8,481 bases of DNA from DATLBY01 sp035526665. Lineage in GTDB: Bacteria; Acidobacteriota; Terriglobia; Bryobacterales; Bryobacteraceae. This document shows, piece by piece, positions 1-5,741 of the stretch; position 1 is the stretch's first letter, and each line of letters starts with the position of its first letter. The stretch is taken from assembly GCA_035526665.1 (NCBI GenBank), contig DATLBY010000491.1, positions 1 to 8,481 of the forward strand. The letters run 5' to 3'. A program made the translations under genes and the position numbers. The notes beneath the pieces were generated by a model that was given only the letters and a program-made list of their open reading frames with translations, was not told where the DNA came from and searched no databases.

Positions 1-1
1 C

Positions 2-217
2 CTTGCCACCAAGGAGATGCTGGTCGACGCGCTCAAGGACTTTCAAGGCACCATGATCTTTGTCTCGCACGACCGCATGTTTCTGCGCGGCCTGGCCTCA
101 CGCGTGCTGGAGCTCGGCGGCGAATCCGGCCGCGATCGCGAGCCCCGCATCTATCCCGGATCCTACGTCGAATATGTACAGGCAATGGGCCACGAAGCTC
201 CCGGCATCTACGCCTAG
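2..217 (+). CDS. ABC-F family ATP-binding protein, C-terminal end (partial)
   Basis: Only the last 71 codons are present; the gene begins left of the window. The readable part starts LATKEMLVDAL, which is the segment after the Walker B/D-loop of ABC-F proteins. It continues with the H-loop (switch) motif IFVSHDRMFL, whose histidine senses the ATP gamma-phosphate. The tail, with IYPGSYVEYV, resembles the short C-terminus of YbiT/Uup-type members. ABC-F proteins are soluble tandem ATPases without membrane domains that act on the ribosome as translation factors or antibiotic-resistance factors. Which subgroup this one belongs to cannot be told from the fragment. It ends TAG at 215-217, and the next gene is 166 bp downstream, so it is probably not in the same operon. 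Confidence 0.9.
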   Translation, partial: LATKEMLVDALKDFQGTMIFVSHDRMFLRGLASRVLELGGESGRDREPRIYPGSYVEYVQAMGHEAPGIYA

Positions 218-239
218 GCGGCAGGCGGCCGCAAAACTA

Positions 240-285
240 CTGGCGCGATTGCCCGAATTAATCTATACTGCGCGAATAGAATTAA
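240..285 (+). promoter_or_regulatory. possible promoter for the three-gene operon, with flanking GAATTAA direct repeat
   Basis: A near-consensus -10 hexamer, TATACT, lies at 264-269 in the gap between the ABC-F gene and the operon. The best -35 at 18-bp spacing is only CTGGCG (240-245), which is weak. The 7-mer GAATTAA occurs at 255-261 and again at 279-285, 24 bp apart, bracketing the -10. That arrangement could be an operator or chance in a locally AT-rich patch. It would give a leader of roughly 110 nt before the first ATG. This is inference from motif resemblance only. Confidence 0.25.
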
Positions 286-369
286 CTGCCGGCTTTCTGC
301 AACGATGCCCTTCTTGCAATCACATCGTTCTGAACCGGCGCATAGCGAAACCGGAATCACCAGGATACG

Positions 370-375
370 AAGGAG
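370..375 (+). promoter_or_regulatory. strong ribosome binding site AAGGAG fixing the operon's first start
   Basis: AAGGAG lies 8 nt upstream of the ATG at 384. The reading frame is open further upstream, back to 60 and overlapping the ABC-F gene, so this site decides the start. It is the only strong Shine-Dalgarno in the operon; the two downstream genes lack one. Confidence 0.85.
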
Positions 376-383
376 CATCCACC

Positions 384-842
384 ATGCTTAGACGAGTTAC
401 TGGAGGATTTGAGGGACCTTCCGGCAGTCAGGTCCAGATTGTCGCGCTCGCCGCGAATAACAACGGCGTGGAAGCGGCAACCTTCGAGTACGCCGAAACG
501 ATCCTGACGCCGGAGGTCATTCAGGGTCATCCCGGCTGCACCTTTACGCTGGCCGCCGGCGTGGAAATTTTCGAGACGCTTGTCATCTTCAATCCGGGAG
601 CCTCGGCTGGCAGGTACGATCTGTTTGAAGTGGATGCCGGCAACTTGGTGGACCTGAACCGGGCGATTCTGACGTCCAACAATGACCCTACCCTTAGTTT
701 CAGAATCAGGGGCGTTGCTGCCGTGCTGGCCGAGGCTCCGCGCACTATGGCCGCCGCGGCCGCCGGGCCCGAGGCGGCCGCAAAAAAGAATAGCAAAGCC
801 TCCGAAAAACCGAAGCGCCACACCGGACGTAAAAAGAAATGA
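384..842 (+). CDS. hypothetical protein, 152 aa, with Ala/Lys-rich basic C-terminal tail
   Basis: Family not recognised. The start at ATG 384 is set by AAGGAG 8 nt upstream. Residues 1 to about 120 show alternating hydrophobic stretches (for example TLAAGVEIFETLVIFNP) suggesting a small beta-rich fold. No signal peptide or membrane segment is visible, so a cytoplasmic location is likely. Residues 123-133 are almost all alanine. Residues 134-152 form a tail with ten Lys/Arg in 19 positions, ending RKKK, reminiscent of histone H1-like tails. It could bind nucleic acid, acidic lipid or a partner, but nothing here decides that. The gene overlaps the next by 4 bases (ATGA at 839-842), so translation is probably coupled. 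A possible -1 frameshift site at 782-788 would remove the tail. The coding call is firm; function is unknown. Confidence 0.8.
   Translation: MLRRVTGGFEGPSGSQVQIVALAANNNGVEAATFEYAETILTPEVIQGHPGCTFTLAAGVEIFETLVIFNPGASAGRYDLFEVDAGNLVDLNRAILTSNNDPTLSFRIRGVAAVLAEAPRTMAAAAAGPEAAAKKNSKASEKPKRHTGRKKK
756..781 (+). repeat. perfect 9-bp GC inverted repeat (hairpin)
   Basis: GCGGCCGCC (756-764) and its exact reverse complement GGCGGCCGC (773-781) enclose an 8-nt loop, GGGCCCGA. All nine pairs are G-C, so the RNA hairpin would be very stable. It lies inside the alanine-rich codons of the 152-aa gene and is followed at once by six A residues. An A-run rather than a T-run on the coding strand argues against a terminator. 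Runs of GCC/GCG alanine codons make such palindromes more likely by chance. Confidence 0.85.
782..793 (+). promoter_or_regulatory. possible dnaX-type -1 frameshift site (A AAA AAG)
   Basis: The heptamer A-AAA-AAG at 782-788 is in the phase needed for tandem -1 slippage (frame: GCA AAA AAG AAT). After a -1 slip the ribosome would read GAA then TAG (791-793), giving a 136-aa product ending K-K-E without the basic tail. GAGG at 771-774 could act as an upstream Shine-Dalgarno-like stimulator. The strong hairpin is upstream, not downstream as in dnaX, and no clear downstream hairpin was found. The heptamer also arises naturally from two Lys codons, so this stays speculative. Confidence 0.22.
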
Positions 843-2335
843 TACGCTTCTCTCTTCTCGTTCTTAGTGCGTTTCTTGTTAATCTGCCAGTGGCCGCGCA
901 TGACGTGCGCGTATTCCGCGAAATCTATTCCGGAACCATCGACGAAATAGAGGCCCTGAATCGCTCCGCTCGGACCGGCATCACCGACGAGGTGGAAAAG
1001 GCCGTGGACGTCCAGGCGCACCAGGGCGCTTTTCTGCGCTACATTCGCGGCCTATCCCTCGAATACCAGCTGATCGAGGATGCCCGCACCGACAAGCAGG
1101 TCGGCAATGTAGGCGCCTCCTCCGGTTCCACCAGCCTCGTGTCCAAAGGATCGGTCCCGGCGATCTTCGGATTCGCCGTGGAGCACGGCGCCCTCACCCA
1201 GGCCGTCAACAGCACGACGGCTACCTTTCGCGGCAATCTCGTCGGATGGTTGGATCTGGTCCAGAATCAGGGCTTCATCGATTCCTATGTCGACAACTCC
1301 CCGGTCGTGCGCCAGATGCGCCGTCTCTCCTACTCCTTCACCCTCGATACCAGCCGGACTGCCGGCGCGGCGCCCGCCGGACCACCCCTCACCCCCGAAG
1401 CTGTTAGGAGGCAGGCACGCCAGACCGGGCAGCAGTTGACCAACTACTCGGCACGGCTGGCGATCTGGGATCAACGGGATCCTCGCACCGCCGAAAACCG
1501 CAAAGCCGCCAATAATCTGTTAACGAAATTCGGGGCGCCCGTTCTGCAAAGCGACAATTTTTTGAATCCGATATTCAAGAGCGACGAGTATCTGGCATGG
1601 CTTGAGCGCGCCAAATTTCGCCTCAGCGCCGGCGGTTTGACCCGGCGGGAAATCGCGCTGCTCCTCTATCAATATATGGAGGAGCTGCGCCTCTTCATGG
1701 CCGCCCGCATACCCGATCTCGAGAGCAAGGCGGAAGAGGCGCTCAGCGCCCGCGAGGCCTTCGACCGCACTCGCCTCAAAGTATTCAAGGCCATGCAGAA
1801 GAAGCCGCTGGTGGCCTTGGAGTACTTGAATACCCGGCTGCCTACTCTGCCCGATCTCTCCACCTTCCGGTTGATCACCGAAGGCCAGTTCGGACCGCTG
1901 GATATGACCGCCAACGTCGCCTGGACCGTGCAAAATTCCGGGATTGTGTCCACTCCGGAACCCCTCAAGCTGGGTGGCTTCCGTGATTTTCAGATTGCAG
2001 CCGAGGGCGAGTTTCCCCTCGGCAAACAGGTCAAAGCCGTTTCCAGCGGAAGCGCTTTCGGAAATCTGTCGCTCGCCTTCGCCTATCTCTCCGAAAAGCT
2101 CGGCGACAAGTCGGCGGTCGCATTCTCCGGCTATAACTTCATGGTGGATCCGGGTTGGATTCACGTGGGGCAGATAAAGCTGACCATCCCCGTAAAGGGG
2201 TCGGGCATCAAAATCCCGCTCTCCCTCTCCTTCGCCAACCGGACCGAATTGATCAAGGAGAAAAAAGATATTCGTGCTCACATCGGCCTGACCTTCAATC
2301 TGGATGCCCTCGCGGCGGGATTCTTAAAGAAATGA
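839..2335 (+). CDS. exported hypothetical protein with beta-rich C-terminus, possibly outer-membrane
   Basis: Family not recognised. The 498-aa product begins with a clear Sec signal peptide: Arg3, hydrophobic residues 4-18, and a likely cut after VAA at residue 20. Residues 101-133 (VSKGSVPAIFGFAVEHGALT to TFRGN) look like paired beta strands. Residues about 260-335 are helical and charged, with possible coiled coil (MEELRLFMAARIPDLESKAE). From about 345 to the end there are repeated amphipathic strands (LSLAFAYLSEKLGD, SAVAFSGYNF, IHVGQIKLTIPV, IPLSLSFANR), as in beta-barrel or beta-sheet envelope proteins. The last residue is Lys, not the usual aromatic residue of BamA-inserted barrels, so outer-membrane insertion is uncertain. 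The start overlaps the upstream stop (ATGA, 839-842) with no good Shine-Dalgarno, pointing to translational coupling. The end overlaps the next gene in the same way. Confidence 0.82.
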   Translation: MIRFSLLVLSAFLVNLPVAAHDVRVFREIYSGTIDEIEALNRSARTGITDEVEKAVDVQAHQGAFLRYIRGLSLEYQLIEDARTDKQVGNVGASSGSTSLVSKGSVPAIFGFAVEHGALTQAVNSTTATFRGNLVGWLDLVQNQGFIDSYVDNSPVVRQMRRLSYSFTLDTSRTAGAAPAGPPLTPEAVRRQARQTGQQLTNYSARLAIWDQRDPRTAENRKAANNLLTKFGAPVLQSDNFLNPIFKSDEYLAWLERAKFRLSAGGLTRREIALLLYQYMEELRLFMAARIPDLESKAEEALSAREAFDRTRLKVFKAMQKKPLVALEYLNTRLPTLPDLSTFRLITEGQFGPLDMTANVAWTVQNSGIVSTPEPLKLGGFRDFQIAAEGEFPLGKQVKAVSSGSAFGNLSLAFAYLSEKLGDKSAVAFSGYNFMVDPGWIHVGQIKLTIPVKGSGIKIPLSLSFANRTELIKEKKDIRAHIGLTFNLDALAAGFLKK

Positions 2336-3741
2336 GAACACGATCGCTCCTCGCCATTCTCGCCCTGTCGCTTCTGTCTCCAGGGTGCGTTATGCAAAAG
2401 CGGTTTCGCTACGTGCACGAGCAGAGAGGCTGTTTCGACAACCGTACCGATCCCGTTCCCGGCGCCGCGGGGGAACATCGCAACTGGCCCTCGCTCGACT
2501 GCCGCGCCGGTTTCTATAAAGCCGGTTTCATCGAGTACAACGAGGATGGCAGCCCTGTTGATCCGGATCAGGAGAAGAAGGTCCTGGCGCTGATCGATTA
2601 TGAAAAACAGCGCGCCGACGGTCACAAAATTATTACCGTTGCTTATGTCCATGGCTGGAAGAACAATGCCTCTCAAGTTCTTCCCGGCAGAAACCCGCAG
2701 GACGTGGAGCGCTTTGAAACGGCACTCTCCGAGCTTGGCTACAGGGCCCGAACCGCCGACAACAAACCAGGCATTCCGGTAATCGGCGTTTACATAGGGT
2801 GGCGCGGCAAAAGTGTGCGAGGTCCGGGCTGGTTTACCTGGCTCTCGTATTGGCCGCGGCGCAATGTGGCGAACCACGTGGGCGGGCCTGATGTAGCCAC
2901 CACGCTGAACAGGATCATCGACCAGACAAACAAAGACAGCAACACGTCACGCGTGCTGCTGGTCGGGCATTCCTTCGGAGCGCGGGTTCTGGAACACGCA
3001 ATCGAAACCCATAAAGTAAAACTGTATGATTCTGTGCGCGGGCAGCCGGCCGCCTCGCCGCGCGTCGATCTGGTGCTGTACGTCAATTCCGCCAACGATT
3101 CGCGCCTCAGCCTGGGTCGTGTCCAGGCATTGAAAAGCGATGCCATCGTAGCCCGCCATCCTGACTACGATCCTATAAAATGCGCCCAGGCCGGCAACGA
3201 CCGGGTCTGCCGCGACTATCCGCTGCTGGTGGCAATATCGTCCCGCGCCGACTGGGCCACCAGAGGTCTGCTTCCCGTTGCCAATTCTATGTATCCCGAT
3301 CGCGGCAGTGCCCCGCCGCCGGTGATTCCGGCCGGTGAGTTTCTGGACAAGACCCCGGCTGCGCCGCTCTATATTCGCACCGCCGCCGCGCAGATGCGCT
3401 TCCTCCATTCTCACGACGTAGTGGAGGCGCCGTGCCCGCGCCGGAGCGCGCCCGCCTGTTCCTCCACGAGTCCGAACTGCGTCTTCGCATTCAGCACGGT
3501 GGGCGAGGAGACAGTCTGCTATGCCGTCAGTAAACGGCAGCCGGAGGCTGGTAAAAAGCCGTTCAACGACTCGGCATTCTGGATCATGGCCGTGGATAAG
3601 CCGGTGATCCCGGATCACGGCGGCATCTGGAATCTGAGTTTTGTAGACATGCTCGGTGAACTGATGGCGCCCCGCGGATTCTTCGAACCGGGAACCGGGC
3701 GCGTACGGCTCCAGGCCGCGACATCCGCGCCCGGAAGTTAA
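2332..3741 (+). CDS. predicted lipoprotein with alpha/beta-hydrolase fold
   Basis: The 469-aa protein starts MRTRSLLAIL with a hydrophobic stretch ending LLSPGC, suggesting lipidation at Cys19. Pro at -2 is atypical for a lipobox. Val at +2 would favour outer-membrane sorting. The hydrolase core shows a strand followed by VHGW (residues 106-109), the usual oxyanion-loop HG position. The nucleophile elbow is LLVGHSFGA, with Ser214 in G-H-S-F-G. Asp256 (NSANDSR) is a candidate acid and His359 or His361 (LHSHD) a candidate base. Together these fit a serine esterase, lipase or amidase of a DUF900-like type; the substrate is unknown. Several cysteines in the last third (the IKCAQ/RVCRD and EAPC/PACSS/PNCVF/TVCYA regions) suggest disulfides and an extracytoplasmic location. 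The start overlaps the previous stop by ATGA (2332-2335), so it belongs to the same coupled operon. The frame is open upstream of 2332, but the signal sequence fixes the start. Confidence 0.85.
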   Translation: MRTRSLLAILALSLLSPGCVMQKRFRYVHEQRGCFDNRTDPVPGAAGEHRNWPSLDCRAGFYKAGFIEYNEDGSPVDPDQEKKVLALIDYEKQRADGHKIITVAYVHGWKNNASQVLPGRNPQDVERFETALSELGYRARTADNKPGIPVIGVYIGWRGKSVRGPGWFTWLSYWPRRNVANHVGGPDVATTLNRIIDQTNKDSNTSRVLLVGHSFGARVLEHAIETHKVKLYDSVRGQPAASPRVDLVLYVNSANDSRLSLGRVQALKSDAIVARHPDYDPIKCAQAGNDRVCRDYPLLVAISSRADWATRGLLPVANSMYPDRGSAPPPVIPAGEFLDKTPAAPLYIRTAAAQMRFLHSHDVVEAPCPRRSAPACSSTSPNCVFAFSTVGEETVCYAVSKRQPEAGKKPFNDSAFWIMAVDKPVIPDHGGIWNLSFVDMLGELMAPRGFFEPGTGRVRLQAATSAPGS

Positions 3742-3765
3742 AAATGCAAACAGACACGTGCTCGC

Positions 3766-3805
3766 GCTTGGCTGAACACCTTCGTCCAGCCTGAGCATCC
3801 CAAGC
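3766..3805 (+). repeat. imperfect inverted repeat after the operon
   Basis: GCTTGGCTG (3766-3774) can pair with CAGC (3787-3790) plus CAAGC (3801-3805), with a 12-nt loop and a 10-nt bulge on the 3' side. It follows the operon stop by 24 bp and could slow or end transcription. No T-run follows, so it is not a standard intrinsic terminator. Confidence 0.35.
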
Positions 3806-3830
3806 ACCATGCTAGCCTAAAGCATCTGCC

Positions 3831-5000
3831 GTGGATCGCGTAACGCCGGAAAACATGCCCAGGAAATCCGCTCCGCCCACCGCCCTGCACGCCGCCGATC
3901 TCTACCGCATGCAAGTACGTGAATTGCGCGACTACGCGATGTTCATGCTCGATCCCCAGGGCATTCTTACCTCCTGGAACGCTGGTGTGGAAAACCTGCT
4001 GGGCTACTCGGAAGAAGAATGGATCGGACGGCACGCCAGTATCGTCTTCACACCCCAGGATAAGGCCGTCGAAGTTTGCGAGTCGGAGATGAGGACAGCC
4101 GAGGAGACCGGGCGCGCCACCGACATCCGCTGGCACCGCCATAAGGACGGAAGCGAGTTTTTTGCGAACGGATTCATGAATGCTCTCCGGGACGAGCAGG
4201 GCGTTTTGATCGGCTACGCAAAAATCATGAGTGATGAAACGGCCCGCAAGCACTTGCAGGATTCGTTAACGGAATCCAATTCCGCCCTGGAACAATTCGC
4301 CTACGTCGCCAGTCATGATCTGCAGGAGCCGTTGCGGACCATGCGGACATACGCTCAACTGCTCTCCCGGAAGTATCGCGGCCAGCTCGATGCGGATGCG
4401 GACCAGTTCCTCGCTTTCATCGTGAGTGCCTCCGCTCGTATGGGTGATCTTGTGCGCGATCTGCTGGCATACGCGCGTCTCACAACGGAACAAGAGCGGC
4501 CGTCTTCGATTGCCCTGGATGAAGATCTTGAGGCTGCGCTGACGCACCTCCATCAGGCCATCGAGGAGAGCGGCGCCACCGTCACACACGATCCAATGCC
4601 GACGTTAGAAGTGGATCGCGGGCAGATGGTCCGCTTGTTTCAGAACCTGATTGGCAATGCCGTGAAATATCGTAGTCCCGGCCGCCCTCCCAAAGTGCAT
4701 ATCAGCGCCGAACAGAAAAAGTCCGAGTGGGTGATTACGGTTCGCGACAACGGAATCGGCTTCGATCCCAGGCATGCATTGGCGATTTTTGCGCCATTCA
4801 AGCGCTTGCACACAACGGAGGAGTATCCTGGAACGGGCGTCGGACTGGCAATTTGCAAACGTATCGTGCAGGCGCAAGGCGGGCGCATCTGGGCCGAGTC
4901 GCAGGCCGGCGAAGGAACAAGCTTTTCTTTCACGCTTCCTGTCAAGAGCCTTCCGCCCTTGCAACACACGCCACCTATCGATACGCCTCGTTCGCTCTGA
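3831..5000 (+). CDS. soluble PAS domain sensor histidine kinase (orphan)
   Basis: The 389-aa protein has a PAS sensor domain at about 31-143 (MFMLDPQGILTSWNAGVENL, then the PAC part GVLIGYAKIMSDETARK). A HisKA dimerisation domain follows at about 152-220, with the H-box SHDLQEPLR and phospho-acceptor His162. The HATPase domain at about 265-371 shows N-box QNLIGNAVKY (Asn272/Asn276), G1 box DNGIGF (Asp306) and G2 box GTGVGLAI (334-341). The H-box resembles the phytochrome-like group of kinases. There is no signal peptide or membrane helix, so it senses an intracellular cue through PAS; the ligand is unknown. All catalytic motifs are intact. No response regulator gene is adjacent, so the partner is elsewhere. 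The start is GTG 3831 with no good Shine-Dalgarno; ATG 3855 (24 bp inside) is an equally possible start and would not affect any domain. Confidence 0.93.
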   Translation: MDRVTPENMPRKSAPPTALHAADLYRMQVRELRDYAMFMLDPQGILTSWNAGVENLLGYSEEEWIGRHASIVFTPQDKAVEVCESEMRTAEETGRATDIRWHRHKDGSEFFANGFMNALRDEQGVLIGYAKIMSDETARKHLQDSLTESNSALEQFAYVASHDLQEPLRTMRTYAQLLSRKYRGQLDADADQFLAFIVSASARMGDLVRDLLAYARLTTEQERPSSIALDEDLEAALTHLHQAIEESGATVTHDPMPTLEVDRGQMVRLFQNLIGNAVKYRSPGRPPKVHISAEQKKSEWVITVRDNGIGFDPRHALAIFAPFKRLHTTEEYPGTGVGLAICKRIVQAQGGRIWAESQAGEGTSFSFTLPVKSLPPLQHTPPIDTPRSL

Positions 5001-5094
5001 AGTCTGCGCGCAAGCGGTCTCTGCTCGTAGCTGAATTTCATATACACTATGAAACTATCCGCTCCAGGTCGGCTGGGCGGGCGGAGTGGTTTCT

Positions 5095-5586
5095 ATGTCT
5101 CCTGGCAAGATCGCCAAAATAGTCGCGGTGGTGGCGTTCGCGTCGGTGATCTTAGTCGTCTTACTAGACCGGTTCATCGGTGAAGGAACTATTCCCTGGA
5201 TCTTTCAACCCAGCACCAGTGAGCCCGCGGGCGACAGCGGCAAACCTGCGGCTGAACCCGCCCCGCCGCCGCGGCCTCGGGGCTCGAAGACGAGGGCTAC
5301 GGAATCGGAGGGCAAGTCCAACGGTGTGAAAACCCTCCCGGCCACTCCGCAGTCTGCAAGCGTAAAAGAGGAGATTAGCGTAGGCATGACCCGGTCCCAG
5401 GTCATCGAAAGGCTCGGCAATCCCACACTGCGCGCCACACAAACCAACAACGGCAGACTACTCGAGCGTTTCATCTACGTGGACCGCGACAGGCACACCA
5501 TCACCATAGCGGTGCTCGAAAACGGCAATACGGTGAATTTTGAAAGCAAGCCCTACACACGGCTGAACCTGCCGGAAACCCATTAA
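5095..5586 (+). CDS. membrane-anchored protein with BamE/SmpA-like C-terminal domain
   Basis: ATG 5095 is chosen because GGAG (5083-5086) lies 8 nt upstream; a GTG at 5086 is in frame but overlaps that site. The 163-aa product has a short basic N-terminus and a single hydrophobic helix at about residues 6-24. A Pro/Ala/Ser-rich flexible linker follows at about 35-90 (EPAPPPRPRG). The compact C-terminal domain begins EISVGMTRSQVIERLGNPT (94-112) and continues with strands RFIYVDRDRHTITIAVLENG. The G-M-T-x-x-Q-V-x-x-x-L-G-x-P pattern is typical of the SmpA/OmlA (BamE-like) fold, a small domain often used for protein contacts in the envelope. The helix has no lipobox cysteine, so it is an inner-membrane-tethered variant rather than BamE itself. 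It stands alone, 94 bp after the kinase gene, and a functional link to the kinase is not shown. Confidence 0.8.
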   Translation: MSPGKIAKIVAVVAFASVILVVLLDRFIGEGTIPWIFQPSTSEPAGDSGKPAAEPAPPPRPRGSKTRATESEGKSNGVKTLPATPQSASVKEEISVGMTRSQVIERLGNPTLRATQTNNGRLLERFIYVDRDRHTITIAVLENGNTVNFESKPYTRLNLPETH

Positions 5587-5652
5587 CGCTAAAGCGCTAC
5601 TCAGACACCGCACATCCCATCCTGTGCCCGCGCAATTCGCCTAAAAACCACC

Positions 5653-5683
5653 TTTACAATCTTTAAGGCAATTTGCTTACATA
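5653..5683 (+). promoter_or_regulatory. possible promoter upstream of the large secreted protein gene
   Basis: TTTACA (5653-5658) and TACATA (5678-5683) resemble -35 and -10 elements in the AT-rich part of the 155-bp gap. The 19-bp spacing is longer than ideal. The leader would be about 50 nt. No strong Shine-Dalgarno precedes the ATG at 5742. Nothing else was recognised in this gap except a tiny palindrome, CGCTAAAGCG, at 5587-5596. Confidence 0.25.
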
Positions 5684-5741
5684 TACCACCCTCAGCACCC
5701 TACAGTAGTACGGAATAGTGGCCGAAAGTACAACCAGAACC

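Noticed and set aside
60..383. N-terminal extension of the 152-aa protein back to an ATG at 60
   Set aside because: It would overlap the ABC-F gene in another frame and encode an unlikely Ala/Cys-rich stretch; AAGGAG at 370-375 clearly serves ATG 384.
756..788. hairpin plus A-run read as an intrinsic terminator
   Set aside because: On the + strand the run is A, not T; on the - strand the T-run comes before the hairpin rather than after it. Neither orientation fits.
1520..2281. 253-codon open frame on the - strand
   Set aside because: It is antisense to the exported 498-aa protein gene, which has a signal peptide and coupled start; the shadow has no motif or ribosome site.
2947..3810. 287-codon open frame on the - strand
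   Set aside because: It lies opposite the hydrolase gene, has no recognisable domain, and is rich in Arg/Gly as expected of an antisense shadow in GC-rich coding DNA.
5049..5094. ATG at 5049 as start of a small gene before the BamE-like protein
   Set aside because: It has no ribosome binding site, and its frame runs into the well-supported gene at 5095 with no recognisable product.
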